Shown here piece after piece: positions 35,565-44,929 of a DNA stretch of 64,000 nucleotides; positions within the stretch are counted from its first letter, which is position 1; each line of letters begins with the position of its first letter. The stretch lies in the NCBI RefSeq assembly GCF_000235565.1, contig NC_017527.1, positions 1,364,001-1,428,000 on the forward strand. The letters are read 5' to 3'. A program made the translations under genes and the position numbers. The DNA comes from Methanothrix harundinacea 6Ac. GTDB taxonomy: Archaea; Halobacteriota; Methanosarcinia; Methanotrichales; Methanotrichaceae. The notes beneath the pieces were generated by a model. That model was not told the origin of the DNA and did not search any database. It was given only the letters and a program-made list of their open reading frames with translations.

Positions 35565-36557
35565 TTGAGGAGAGATCTTATTCTCGCAGCCCTGGCGGTG
35601 GGCCTCGTCGCCCTCATCGCCCTCGGCTGCCTAGGCACCGATTCGGATAAGGCAAAGATTACGACTTTGCGGATCGGCTACCAGCCCAGCACCCATCAGG
35701 TCGCTGAGATGGTGGCGATGGAGGAGGGATGGTGGCTTGCGGACCTGAAGCCCTTCGGGATCGAGGAGGTGAAGGACTTCGAGTTCCCCTCAGGCCCTCC
35801 TGAGATGCAGGCGATGCTCGGAGGAAGCCTGGACATAGCCTACGTAGGCGCCGCCCCGCCCATCAGCGCCATAGCCCAGGGGCTCGACGCCAAGATCGTC
35901 GCCGCCGTCCAGAAGAACGGGTCTGACCTGGTGGTGAGGCCTGAGGTGGCGTACGATGGTCCGAAGTCCCTGGTCGGTCGGACGGTCGCCACCTTCCCGC
36001 CGGGGTCGATCCAGGATACCGTCTTCAGGAAATGGCTCCTGGATAACGGGGTCGATCCAGACGGACTGGACATAAAGTCGATGGACCCTGGGGCCGCCGT
36101 CACCGCCATCTCGGCTAAAAGGGTCGACGCCGTCTTCCTCCCCCACCCTGCGCCCTCGATCATCGAGCTGGCCGGCAATGGCAAAGCCGTCGTTGCCTCG
36201 GGAGAGATGTGGCCCGACCACGCCTGCTGTTGCCTCGTCGTCAGCGGCAAATTGATGAGGGAGGAGCCGGAGCTGGTGGAGCAGATCATCAAAACCCACA
36301 TCAGGGCCACGGAGTTCATCAACGAGAACCCCGAGAGGGCTGCTGCGATATACACCGCCAAGACCAATCAGAACCTGACGGTGATAGAGCACTCCATCAG
36401 GAGCTGGGACGGAGCCTGGATCAGCGATCCTCACCAGATCATCCCGTCGGTGACGGAGTTTGCCCGGGTCAACTACGAGCTGGGCTACACCGGGGGCAAG
36501 CTCCTCGGTGTGGACGACCTCTTCGACACCACCTTCTACGACCGGGTGGCGAGCTGA
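35565..36557 (+). CDS. NitT/TauT-like ABC transporter substrate-binding lipoprotein
   Basis: 330 residues. The lipoprotein signal peptide is AVGLVALIALGCLGTD, with the lipobox cysteine near residue 23. The mature fold starts LRIGYQPSTHQVAEMVAMEE and has GSLDIAYVGAAPPISAIAQG, typical of nitrate/sulfonate/taurine-type binders; a CCCLVV run near 220 is unusual. The ligand is unknown. The start is TTG directly behind GGTGATG. The permease follows by 9 bp, and the divergent XRE regulator is the likely controller. Confidence 0.87.
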   Translation: MRRDLILAALAVGLVALIALGCLGTDSDKAKITTLRIGYQPSTHQVAEMVAMEEGWWLADLKPFGIEEVKDFEFPSGPPEMQAMLGGSLDIAYVGAAPPISAIAQGLDAKIVAAVQKNGSDLVVRPEVAYDGPKSLVGRTVATFPPGSIQDTVFRKWLLDNGVDPDGLDIKSMDPGAAVTAISAKRVDAVFLPHPAPSIIELAGNGKAVVASGEMWPDHACCCLVVSGKLMREEPELVEQIIKTHIRATEFINENPERAAAIYTAKTNQNLTVIEHSIRSWDGAWISDPHQIIPSVTEFARVNYELGYTGGKLLGVDDLFDTTFYDRVAS

Positions 36558-36566
36558 GGAGGAGAG

Positions 36567-37409
36567 ATGGGACGATTGGCACCTGGTAGGAGAGAGGATG
36601 TGGATAGATCGGATTCGCCCCTGGTTGAGAGGGTGAGGGATGGGATCGCAGATCACGGGGTTGAAGCCCTATCGGTGATGGGGCTCATCGTCGTCTGGCA
36701 GCTTTTGGCCGCCGCCATAGCAAACCCCCTCAAGCTCCCGAGCTTCTTCCAGGTAGTCGACGCCCTCCTCCGCCAGTGGGAGACGATCCTCTGGGTGGAC
36801 CTCCGGGTGAGCCTCATTCACTTCTCCATGGGGATGGCGGCTGGGCTTCTGGTGGCGCTCCCCATAGGGATGGCCATGGGATGGTCCCGGGTCGCCGACC
36901 GGGTCTTCGACCCCATCGTCGAGCTGATCCGGCCGATCCCGCCCCTCGCCTGGATCCCCTTTGCCATCATCTGGTTCGGCCTGACGCCCCAGGCGGCGGG
37001 GTTCATAGTCTTCGTGGGGGCGGTCTTCCCGATCCTGATCAACTCCTACGTCGGCTTTAGAAGCGTCCCCAGGATCTACGTCGAGTCGGCGATGGTCCTG
37101 GGGGCTACCCGGAACCGGGACCTCATCAGGTACGTCGCCATCCCCTCGGCCCTGCCGTCGATAGCAGCCGGCATCAGGATCGCCATGGGGATCGCCTGGA
37201 TGTGCATCGTCGCCGCCGAGATGTTCGGGGCTTCGACGAGGAGCGGCCTCGGCTACCGGCTCTGGGACTACTACTCCCTCCACATGATGGATCTGGTATT
37301 CCTCTACATGATCGTCCTCGGCCTTTTGGGCCTCCTCATCGATCGGACCTTCAGGTTCGTCGTCCAGGAGAGGCTCCTCCGCTGGCAGGAGGGGCTCCGG
37401 CAGAACTGA
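36567..37409 (+). CDS. NitT/TauT-like ABC transporter permease
   Basis: 280 residues with six predicted membrane helices (for example LSVMGLIVVWQLLAAAIA and MDLVFLYMIVLGLLGLLID) and the EAA-like coupling loop ESAMVLGATRNRDLIRYVAI near residue 180. It pairs with the binding protein upstream. GGAGGAGAG precedes the ATG. No ATPase gene follows: the next genes are a YbjQ-type protein and an EF-Tu-like protein, so the energising subunit must be elsewhere. Confidence 0.9.
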   Translation: MGRLAPGRREDVDRSDSPLVERVRDGIADHGVEALSVMGLIVVWQLLAAAIANPLKLPSFFQVVDALLRQWETILWVDLRVSLIHFSMGMAAGLLVALPIGMAMGWSRVADRVFDPIVELIRPIPPLAWIPFAIIWFGLTPQAAGFIVFVGAVFPILINSYVGFRSVPRIYVESAMVLGATRNRDLIRYVAIPSALPSIAAGIRIAMGIAWMCIVAAEMFGASTRSGLGYRLWDYYSLHMMDLVFLYMIVLGLLGLLIDRTFRFVVQERLLRWQEGLRQN

Positions 37410-37535
37410 GGGGAGGGTCCGATCCCTCCCCCCTTCAGCCCTTTTTTTATACCATACCTCGATAGAGCCCTCGAAGGGGGATGATCCCGGCCTCCATCGT
37501 CAGGATGATTAACAACGAGGTAGTCAGGGGATGTC

Positions 37536-37856
37536 ATGTTGATATCAACCACCCCCAGCGTAGATGGCAAGCGAGTTGTCAAGTACTTCGGCATCGTCAG
37601 CGGCGAGGCGATCCTCGGCGCCAACATCTTCAAGGACCTCTTCGCCGGGATCAGGGACATCGTCGGCGGAAGGTCCGGGGCTTATGAGAAGGAGCTCCGG
37701 CGGGCGAAGGAGATCGCCCTCTCGGAGATGGAGGAGGAGGCGGCGAGGCTCGGCGCCAACGCCGTCCTCTCCGTAGACCTCGACTATGAGACCCTCGGCC
37801 AGAACGGCGGGATGCTGATGGTCTCCGCCAGCGGGACCGCCGTCCTGGTGGAGTGA
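37536..37856 (+). CDS. YbjQ/UPF0145-family protein
   Basis: 106 residues. The family core is [19 protein letters not shown], a helix [20 protein letters not shown], and [16 protein letters not shown] with a final [14 protein letters not shown]. Members form pentamers and were once proposed to bind heavy metals; the role is unknown. ATG 37536 follows AGGGGATG. Confidence 0.85.
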   Translation: MLISTTPSVDGKRVVKYFGIVSGEAILGANIFKDLFAGIRDIVGGRSGAYEKELRRAKEIALSEMEEEAARLGANAVLSVDLDYETLGQNGGMLMVSASGTAVLVE

Positions 37857-37863
37857 GCCGCCT

Positions 37864-38832
37864 TTAAGGAAGCTCCAGGATCCCGGCGATCCGGAGCTTG
37901 CTCCCCTCCAGCGGGCAGATGACGGCCCGGTCGCCGGGCCGGTATACCAGGGGCTTCTCCAGCTCCAGCTTCAGAAGGGGCCTCCTCCAGTCCTCCCCCG
38001 CCTCGACGGAGGCCACCCTCGCCGGGAGGAACTGCATCCAGTGGCCGATGTGAAGGACCATCCCCTCCTTGAGGGGGGCGGGCCAGTAGCGGATCAGCTC
38101 GGCCCTGGCGGATAGGCTCGATTCCGATCTGAGGGCCTCGTCGCTGGCGAGGACGTCGCCCCGGTCCAGCTCATCGGCCTCTATGTTCTTGAGGGCGATC
38201 CCCGCCCTGTCGCCGGCCCGGGCCCAGTCGAAGTCGTCGTCGTGCTTCTGGATCGACCGGACCTGAGCGGTCCTATCGCCCGGGAGGACCCGGAGGGTCT
38301 CGTGCTTTCTGATGACCCCCTCGGCCATGGTGCCGAGGACGACGGTCCCTATCCCCCGGACGTTGAAGAAGTGGTCGACGGGGATCGCGCCCCCCCGCTC
38401 CTCCGGGGACGGGGTAGCCTCCTGGAGCTTGTCCGCCTCGTCGAGGAGCCTCTCCCGGAGGGCGATGGGGTCGTCATCGATCTGCTCGTACTCCGCCAGG
38501 ACCGTCCCCTTGATGACGGGGTTGACCCTCCCCGGGTCGAGGTAGTTTCGGAGGATGATGTACCCCTCCCTTATCCCGAGGGCCTGGAGCATGATTACGC
38601 CCTCGCCGAAGGCGGCGTCGATCGCATCGACGACTAGAACCGCTTTTTTGGCGAGGGATGCCGCAAAGAAGAGGGGGGCGAGCCTTTCGGGGTAGCGCGT
38701 CGGCTCGACGATGGTGACGGTGCTCTCGCCCCGCTTCAGGTTGTAGAAGGTGATGTCGGTGGAGGTTCCCTTCTTCCCGACCTCTTTGGCGTAGCCCTGG
38801 GGACCGAGGATCGCCACGTTCAGATTTGCCAT
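37864..38832 (-). CDS. EF-Tu/SelB-like translation-factor paralogue without a P-loop
   Basis: 322 residues from ATG 38832 (MANLNVAILGPQ). The later beta-barrel domains are well kept: VDHFFNVRGIGTVVLGTMAE near residue 155, LRVLPGDRTAQVRSIQKHDD, AGIALKNIEADELDRGDVLA. The N-terminal G domain is altered: the Walker A site reads GPQGYAKEVGKKGTSTD rather than GxxxxGKS/T, and no NKxD is evident (RNYLDPGRVNP instead). GTP binding is therefore doubtful. Such EF-1A-like paralogues occur in methanogens and have no defined role. It follows thrS on the same strand. Confidence 0.75.
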   Translation of the reverse strand: MANLNVAILGPQGYAKEVGKKGTSTDITFYNLKRGESTVTIVEPTRYPERLAPLFFAASLAKKAVLVVDAIDAAFGEGVIMLQALGIREGYIILRNYLDPGRVNPVIKGTVLAEYEQIDDDPIALRERLLDEADKLQEATPSPEERGGAIPVDHFFNVRGIGTVVLGTMAEGVIRKHETLRVLPGDRTAQVRSIQKHDDDFDWARAGDRAGIALKNIEADELDRGDVLASDEALRSESSLSARAELIRYWPAPLKEGMVLHIGHWMQFLPARVASVEAGEDWRRPLLKLELEKPLVYRPGDRAVICPLEGSKLRIAGILELP

Positions 38833-38923
38833 AGATCGCCCGAAATATGCTGGATGATAATAGGCTTTGCGGTGGGTTCCAGGAGACCCCCCGGCCGAAG
38901 GCCCCTCTTCCTTCAGAGGAGGA

Positions 38924-38938
38924 GGGTGGGTGGGGGGG
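38924..38938 (+). other. Potential G-quadruplex sequence
   Basis: GGGTGGGTGGGGGGG satisfies four G3 runs with single-base loops. It lies between thrS and the EF-Tu-like gene on the strand opposite to both transcripts. Confidence 0.3.
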
Positions 38939-39009
38939 TCGAGGCCTCCGATTTCAGGCCAGAACCTTTTGAGAGATTCTAGAGGAGGAGGGCGGGGCCC
39001 CACCACCCT

Positions 39010-40932
39010 TCAGATGAACCGGGGCCTCTCCGAGAGCTTCACCGGGAGGGGTAGCCTCTTGGTGGGCTTTCCCGCCGTCTCGGCCGCAATCCTCGCCCGG
39101 AGGTCGTCGATGGTCATCTCGACTTTGAAAGGCTTCTTCGGCTCCGACTCGGCCCGAACGGTGACCGCGAGCCTTCCCGACTCGAGTTCATCGTCTCCGA
39201 TGACGACGACGTAGGGCACCCACTCCCGGCCCGCGTCCCGGATCTTCTTTCCGACGGTCTCGTCCCGGTCGTCGACGTCCGTCCTGAAGCCTATCGCCCC
39301 AGCGACCTCTTCGGCCCGGGGCTGGTGGCGCTCCGCCACGGGGATCACCCTCACCTGGGTCGGCGATAGCCAGGTCGCCAGCATCGGGACCTTCCCCTCG
39401 GTGGAGACCCGATGGGCCTTCTCCAGGAGGGCGTACATCAGCCGCTCGATGGCTCCGGAGGGGGAGCAGTGGAGGATGATCGGCCGCCGGAGGGCGCCCT
39501 CGGGATCGGTGTAGTCGATCTCGTAACGGTCGGCGTTCTCGACGTCGATCTGGACCGTCGAGAGGGCGGAGGCCTTGTCGAGGGCGTCGACGAAGTTGAA
39601 CTCGAACTTGAGGACGAAGTAGAAGAACCGCTCCTCCCACATCTCGATGAGGACGGGCTTGTTTACGATCCCGACGAGCCCCTCGACGAACTCCCGGTTC
39701 TCCTCGTAGAACTCCTTTGTGAACCTGATCGCCACCTCGTAGTCGTCGAGGTCGAGGCCCGCCTCTTTGAGGACCGAGATCGAGGTCCGATACTGATTCT
39801 CAAACTCTCGGGTCGCTTCCGCCATGTCGGCGCAGAGGGTGTGCATGTCGGGCATGGTGAAGGCCCGGAGCCGCCGGAGGCCCACCAGCTCTCCGCGCTG
39901 CTCCCGCCGGAAGGAGTAGCGGGTCATCTCGATCATCTTGAGGGGGAGGGACCTGTAGGAGAGGGTCATGTCGTGGCTCATCAGAAACTGGCCGAAGCAG
40001 GCGGCAAACCGAAGGAAGAAGCTCCTCTTCTCTGCCTCGATGGAGTACTGCCTCGCCGGGAACCTGTCCAGGTACTTCTTGAGGGTGGGGTGGAACATGT
40101 CGTACATGATGGGGGTCTCCACCTCCATCGCCCCCATCTCCGCCGCCCTCTCCAGGACGTAAGACTCCAGAAGGGACTTGACGAGCCTCCCCTTGGGGTA
40201 GTACCTCATGTTCCCCGAGTCGGAGCCGGGCTCGTAGTCGACCAGTTCGAGCCGTCTCATCAGCTCCACGTGGGGCGGGACGGCCTCGACGGCCCTGCTC
40301 TTGGATATCTCGTAGTTGACGAACTTCTTCAGGTTCTCATGTCCCGAGAAGTCGAAATTATCGGGCTCGAAGATCTTCCCGCCAGGGGTCATTACCCTCC
40401 AGATGGAGACGGCCTTCTCCTCGGCCTTGAGCGCCTCCGAGACGACCTCCTCCCTCTCCTGGGGCCTAGCTCCCACGGCGGTCCCCGGCGGCGCCGCGCC
40501 GCTGGCCCCTTCGCCGATCCTGATGGACCGGGATAGCTCCGAGAGGGGATGGCCCTTGCAGCTGAGCCTGAAGGCCTTGTACCAGCCGAAGGGCGCCCTC
40601 GCCACCTCGCGATCCTGCCGGAGGGCTTCCTCCAGCCCCCGGAGGACCTCGACGGCGGCCTTGGGGGCGGAGAGCTGGGAGCTGAGGTGGGCGTAGGGGT
40701 AGAGCATGATCCTCTCCGCCTTGACCTGTTCAGCGACGGAGGCGATCTCCTTTGCGCCCGCGGCGATCGCCGCCGGGATATCGATCTCGTCCATCTTCTC
40801 GACGGCGATGAAGGCGCAGAGGGCCTCCTCCAGCCGTCCCGACTTCTCCCTCTCTTCCACCTTCTCGGCGACGGGGGTCGGCCTCTTCGCCTCAAACTCT
40901 ATGTAATCGGAATGGATCAACAGCAGCTGCAA
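39010..40932 (-). CDS. thrS: Threonyl-tRNA synthetase, archaeal type
   Basis: 640 residues. The N-terminus [16 protein letters not shown] begins the archaeal editing domain (about residues 1-145), which resembles D-aminoacyl-tRNA deacylase. The class II core has [39 protein letters not shown] (motif 2 region) and the late motif 3 region [20 protein letters not shown]. The C-terminal anticodon-binding domain starts near 530. The start is TTG with GAAGGTGG upstream; no other start keeps the conserved beginning. Confidence 0.96.
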   Translation of the reverse strand: MQLLLIHSDYIEFEAKRPTPVAEKVEEREKSGRLEEALCAFIAVEKMDEIDIPAAIAAGAKEIASVAEQVKAERIMLYPYAHLSSQLSAPKAAVEVLRGLEEALRQDREVARAPFGWYKAFRLSCKGHPLSELSRSIRIGEGASGAAPPGTAVGARPQEREEVVSEALKAEEKAVSIWRVMTPGGKIFEPDNFDFSGHENLKKFVNYEISKSRAVEAVPPHVELMRRLELVDYEPGSDSGNMRYYPKGRLVKSLLESYVLERAAEMGAMEVETPIMYDMFHPTLKKYLDRFPARQYSIEAEKRSFFLRFAACFGQFLMSHDMTLSYRSLPLKMIEMTRYSFRREQRGELVGLRRLRAFTMPDMHTLCADMAEATREFENQYRTSISVLKEAGLDLDDYEVAIRFTKEFYEENREFVEGLVGIVNKPVLIEMWEERFFYFVLKFEFNFVDALDKASALSTVQIDVENADRYEIDYTDPEGALRRPIILHCSPSGAIERLMYALLEKAHRVSTEGKVPMLATWLSPTQVRVIPVAERHQPRAEEVAGAIGFRTDVDDRDETVGKKIRDAGREWVPYVVVIGDDELESGRLAVTVRAESEPKKPFKVEMTIDDLRARIAAETAGKPTKRLPLPVKLSERPRFI

Positions 40933-41081
40933 CGAGAACCACCTTCGTTCAGCCAGCTACAGAAGGGGCCATCTAGTTCAACCTTTCGACAGGGGTTGGA
41001 GAGATGAGGTAAGTTATCCAGTGAGGGCAAATTGGACAAGGTGCTCGCCCCCTTAACCAGCTTTGAACCTGATCCGTTCTT

Positions 41082-42173
41082 TCAGACGGCAGGCACCCCG
41101 ATCGAACCGAAGATTTCATCAGGTTCTCCTCCTGTGCAGGAGTAGTTCTCGCAGCGGCCTATCAGCGGAAATCGGTCCTCTCCACCCTCGAAGCGGTGAG
41201 GTGAATCCCCGATTCCATCGCCTTCGGCGTCGTGTCCGGAGTAAACTGACCAGAAGTTTCCAAGGTAGGCCGTGAAGTTATTTCCCCCATATCTGTAGAC
41301 TATCGGCTCGGGAGAATGCCAGAAGGATGTTGAATTCCTCGAAAAGGGGTCATTCTTGTTCTCATCGAAGTTGTTCAAGTAGATCAAATTGCCGCTGGAA
41401 TGATATATCTTGAGCCCCGAATCTGCGTTGTCGGTCAGGTTGTTCTGCACAATCTTATTTTTATTGGATCTAAATAGGGCAATGCTGCAACCCTCCGGCC
41501 CTCCCGTGGCGGTGTTACCTTTAACAAAGTTGCAGTTGCTGGAATCAAGGTAGATGCCCCTCCCCAACCATGAGCGGTCTTGGGCGACGTTTCCGACTAT
41601 GACGTTGTTGTCTGACTCCAGAAGATGGATGCCATTTCCACCCCATCCGCCCCTTAAGCAGTTGTCTTTGAGTATGTTGTTCTCACAGATGTTGAAGAAA
41701 ACGGCCGTCCCCATAAAACCGCTGCATTCGACATGGTTCTGGGATATGTTGTTCTCTTTTGACCGTGTCAGACAAATCCCAAATCCAGAGTTGCGGATTA
41801 CGTTCTCCCGGATTATGTTCCCGTCAGAGATCACATCTATTCCAAGATCCGTCAACCTGAACCCCTCAAAAGTTATCCCGTCTTCGATCAAGGTTATTGC
41901 GCCGTAGCTTCCATCTGACAACAAGAGCGGTTTCCCTTCGCCGGAATCTACGCCCCGCAAAGTGAGCCGCTTGTCGATGACGAGATCTTCGTTATAGGTG
42001 CCGCTCATCACTTCTATGACGTCTCCAGGCAGAGCCTCGCGAATAGCGGCCTGGATGTTCTCCCCCGGCCCGACGGTGATGTTCGCTGCCCCAGCCAATC
42101 CGAAGAGATATAAAATAACCGCCAATACGCCCAGAAGGGCAAAGGTTATTGGATGATGCATACTGATCTTCAT
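41082..42173 (-). CDS. Secreted NosD-like right-handed beta-helix protein
   Basis: 363 residues. A signal peptide (FALLGVLAVILYLFGLAGA) is followed by ITVGPGENIQAAIREALPGD, which begins a pectate-lyase-like helix. Rungs repeat about every 23 residues with Asn ladders, such as GITFEGFRLTDLGIDVISDG, NNISQNHVECSGFMGTAVFF and NNVIVGNVAQDRSWLGRGIY, as in NosD periplasmic copper-binding or carbohydrate-binding proteins. It is likely exported to the cell surface. A TATA box about 25 bp upstream predicts a leaderless mRNA. Enzymatic activity cannot be judged. Confidence 0.83.
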   Translation of the reverse strand: MKISMHHPITFALLGVLAVILYLFGLAGAANITVGPGENIQAAIREALPGDVIEVMSGTYNEDLVIDKRLTLRGVDSGEGKPLLLSDGSYGAITLIEDGITFEGFRLTDLGIDVISDGNIIRENVIRNSGFGICLTRSKENNISQNHVECSGFMGTAVFFNICENNILKDNCLRGGWGGNGIHLLESDNNVIVGNVAQDRSWLGRGIYLDSSNCNFVKGNTATGGPEGCSIALFRSNKNKIVQNNLTDNADSGLKIYHSSGNLIYLNNFDENKNDPFSRNSTSFWHSPEPIVYRYGGNNFTAYLGNFWSVYSGHDAEGDGIGDSPHRFEGGEDRFPLIGRCENYSCTGGEPDEIFGSIGVPAV

Positions 42174-42190
42174 TCAGATCAGCTTTCCAT

Positions 42191-42202
42191 TGTTATATAG
42201 TT
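42191..42202 (-). promoter_or_regulatory. TATA box for the NosD-like gene
   Basis: Minus-strand AACTATATAACA, about 23-25 bp before ATG 42173, as for a leaderless gene. Confidence 0.5.
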
Positions 42203-42428
42203 AAAATTTACGCTGTAAAGGAACGTTCAACGTTTTAAGGATTCGATAAATCCAATTTAAAGCTATCTTTATTTCAACTATATTTTAATGACTTAAACAC
42301 ATAGATATGTATGATCAAAGCTCCTCGTCCTCCCGATTTGAGCTACATGATGTATCAACTCCCCAAGAATCAGATGGCAGAAATCCGGGCAATTTTATGA
42401 GGGGTAGCCAAAAAGGAAGGTGGGAGCC

Positions 42429-42450
42429 GCCCCGATATTCGTTTCGGGGC
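42429..42450 (-). terminator. Stem-loop after the Cys-rich secreted protein
   Basis: GCCCCGA (42429-42435) pairs perfectly with TCGGGGC (42444-42450) over an 8-nt loop, about 20 bp past the stop codon. The equivalent place in the second copy is degenerate. Confidence 0.4.
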
Positions 42451-42469
42451 AGCTTAACGAGTCCTTAAT

Positions 42470-43315
42470 TTAGATGCAGGGCAGCCAGTCGACCTTGACT
42501 TCGCCGCAGGTTCCGTTGCCCCAGAGCTGGATGAACTTCTCGATGGAGAAGACGCCCGTCAGATCCTCGACGGAGCGGCCCCACTCGTAGTGCCTCCCCT
42601 TGCAGTTGACGCTGACGTCCTTGGAGAGCCAGCCGATGTGGGCGACGCCGATGACGTTGGAGTTGAAGTTCGCCTCCAGGGCTCCGGTGCAGTCGCCGCA
42701 GCCGTAGCAGCCGTCCTCGCCACAGTATGGCACCCCATTTGTGGGGTCAGAGTTCAATACCCTCCCCCTCCACCAAGGCCATATACCACAGTCGCGCCTG
42801 GTCTTCACCTCGGTGTTCTTCTGGAGGTGCTCGGCGTGGGTGTACATCTCGACGACTACGGCTCCGATGTAGTAGTTCTGGACGCAGAGCTTCTCGATCC
42901 ACTTCTGGTCGTAGGTGCCGGTCTGGTAGCTGACAGGCATGTACTCAAACTCGGCCTCCTTGTTGAAGTTGATGTAGTCGACGCAGCAGCAGGGATCGTT
43001 CCACCCCTCGATGATGCAGGGGTCGGGTCGACAGGCCCAATAGGGGTTTCCGCACGGGCAGTCCCAGCAGCACCAGGGTCCGAAGGGGTCCCTCTCGGCC
43101 TCGATCTCGGTCCTCTCGGTGATGACGTTTCCGCTTCCAGACTCCTTCTCGACCAGCTTGTTTCCGTTGAGGCCGGGCTGGGTCTGGATTATGGTCTCTA
43201 CGTTCTTGTAGCCAACGCCCTTGATGTTGGCCTTCTCGTACATGTAGTTGGCAGCGCCTGCCATGCCGACAACCGCCATGCAGAGGAGGAGCAGTACCGC
43301 TAGTTTTCTCTTCAA
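42470..43315 (-). CDS. Cys-rich secreted protein, intact copy
   Basis: 281 residues. Signal peptide KLAVLLLLCMAVVGMAGAA, then YMYEKANIKGVGYKNVETII. The mature part has cysteine clusters WCCWDCPCGNPYWACRPDPC near 83, NDPCCCVDYINF near 107 and YCGEDGCYGCGDCTGAL near 197, spaced like a disulfide- or metal-rich surface protein. No family was recognised. The start is TTG behind GGAGGGATTAA, with a TATA box about 30 bp upstream. A near-identical second copy lies about 1.25 kb upstream on the same strand. An envelope or extracellular role is inferred from the signal peptide only. Confidence 0.75.
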   Translation of the reverse strand: MKRKLAVLLLLCMAVVGMAGAANYMYEKANIKGVGYKNVETIIQTQPGLNGNKLVEKESGSGNVITERTEIEAERDPFGPWCCWDCPCGNPYWACRPDPCIIEGWNDPCCCVDYINFNKEAEFEYMPVSYQTGTYDQKWIEKLCVQNYYIGAVVVEMYTHAEHLQKNTEVKTRRDCGIWPWWRGRVLNSDPTNGVPYCGEDGCYGCGDCTGALEANFNSNVIGVAHIGWLSKDVSVNCKGRHYEWGRSVEDLTGVFSIEKFIQLWGNGTCGEVKVDWLPCI

Positions 43316-43724
43316 TTAATCCCTCCAAAAAACTCTCAGAGATCTCAATATAAATAGATTAACATCATGGAATTTTCGCATTGGGGATCGAACATATAAT
43401 TTTATCAAGATATGATCATCGCTTATAAAGTCTCGATGCTAACGATAATCAGTCAGTAAATACAATAACTTATAATAAAATTATCTCAACTGCCGGATGT
43501 ATCGCGATTGATCGGCGCAGAATAACTGGATATGTTTGTGGTGCAGCATGATGAAAACCAATACCCCTCAGCCCAAAGTCTTTTGTAGACCACAGATATG
43601 CCAAAGTTTTGCGCGACGGCTGGATCGGCCGGACGATCTGCTTTAACTATATCGATCGGTCAAAATAAAGAGGTGGGTGGCCGCCCCGGTCGGCTATCGA
43701 GGCAGCCTAACGAGTTCTTCGAAT
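43316..43724. other. AT-rich spacer between the duplicated genes
   Basis: About 400 bp that hold the promoter of the intact copy at the left end. The rest is AT-rich with no supported gene. At the right end (from about 43677) begins the sequence homologous to the downstream flank of the first copy. Confidence 0.4.
43346..43357 (-). promoter_or_regulatory. TATA box for the intact Cys-rich gene
   Basis: Minus-strand CTATTTATATTG, about 35 bp before the TTG start; GGAGGG follows it. Confidence 0.45.
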
Positions 43725-44616
43725 TCAGATGCAGGGCAGCCAGTCGACCCTGACTTCGCCGCAGGTTCCGTTGCCCCAGAGCTGGATGAACTTCTCGATG
43801 GAGAAGACGCCCGTCAGGTCCTCGACGGAGCGGCCCCACTCGTAGTGCCTCCCCTTGCAGTTGACGCTGACGTCCTTGGATAGCCAGCCGATGTGGGCGA
43901 CGCCGATGACGTTGGAGTTGAAGTTCGCCTCCAGGGCTCCGGTGCAGTCGCCGCAGCCGTAGCAGCCGTCAGCGCCGCAGTATGCTATATGATTTATTCT
44001 CGCCTTGAGGCTCCGGAGGCAGTGGAGGCAGTGGAGGGTCCGGAGGCAGTGGAGGCAGTGGAGGCTGCGGAGGCAGAGGAAGCCACGAGTTGCAATCGCG
44101 CCTGGTCTTCACCTCGGTGTTCTTCTGGAGGTGCTCGGCATGGGTATACATCTCGACGACTACGGCTCCGATGTAGTAGTTCTGGACGCAGAGCTTCTCG
44201 ATCCACTTCTGGTCGTAGGTGCCGGTCTGGTAGCTGACAGGCATGTACTCAAACTCGGCCTCCTTGTTGAAGTTGATGTAGTCGACGCAGCAGCAGGGAT
44301 CGTTCCAGCCCTCGATGATGCATTCGCCAGGTGGACAGGCAAAATAGTCAGATCCACACTCGTCCCAGCAACACCATGGTCCGAAGGGGTCCCTCTCGGC
44401 CTCGATCTCGGTCCTCTCGGTGATGACGTTTCCGCTTCCAGACTCCTTCTCGACCAGCTTGTTTCCGTTGAGGCCGGGCTGGGTCTGGATTATGGTCTCT
44501 ACGTTCTTGTAGCCAACGCCCTTGACGTTGGCCTTCTCGTACATGTAGTTGGCAGCGCCTGCCATGCCGACAACCGCCATGCAGAGGAGGAGCAGTACCG
44601 CTAGTTCTCTCTTCAA
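43725..44616 (-). pseudogene. Cys-rich secreted protein, frame-disrupted second copy
   Basis: The signal peptide and the first 175 or so residues nearly match the intact copy, including NDPCCCVDYINF. After RRDCNSW the sequence becomes a proline repeat (LPPLPPDPPLPPLPPEP) encoded by tandem 9-bp units, and the frame then stops at 43969. The remaining conserved tail (YCGADGCYGCGDC through VDWLPCI, stop TGA 43725) is intact but in another frame. Ribosome site and TATA box match the first copy. Either the gene is dead or it makes a shorter 215-residue protein with a proline tail. Confidence 0.7.
44008..44083. repeat. Tandem 9-bp repeat (plus strand GGAGGCAGT)
   Basis: Imperfect units of GGAGGCAGT interspersed with GGGTCCGGA run for about 76 bp inside the disrupted Cys-rich gene. 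In the coding direction they encode Leu-Pro-Pro. The intact copy lacks this block and has a Trp/Arg-rich linker instead. Confidence 0.7.
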
Positions 44617-44929
44617 TCAATTCCTCCAATCGTTCCTGCTGATGAAGAATATAAAAACTTTTACCTAGCCTCCTCAATTTTGATCGGAGCTTGAGTTGGG
44701 GCATCTTCGTTATGCCCCCAAATTATCCTCGCCTCAGAAGTCTGCCACGGCCTCGAAAAGCATTAAATTAAAAAATATAACTTTATAATATATATTTATC
44801 CGGAAGCTCTTCCGCCATAAGAAGGCCGAATGAATGTAAGAATTTACAAAACTTCCTACGACAAAAGAAACTGAAATAGTATCGGGTCTCCTCTCGACCC
44901 TTTAACTCGGTGGAATATCTGCGCGACGA
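44617..44929. other. Intergenic region
   Basis: This 313-bp AT-rich stretch carries the promoter of the second Cys-rich copy at its left end. No gene, hairpin or repeat of note was seen in the remainder. Confidence 0.4.
44647..44658 (-). promoter_or_regulatory. TATA box for the second Cys-rich copy
   Basis: Minus-strand GTTTTTATATTC, about 35 bp before its TTG start. Confidence 0.4.

Noticed and set aside
44008-44083. CRISPR-like or Gly-Ser repeat gene on the plus strand
   Set aside because: Units are only 9 bp, imperfect and without spacers. The plus-strand reading is antisense to a clearly homologous Cys-rich gene.
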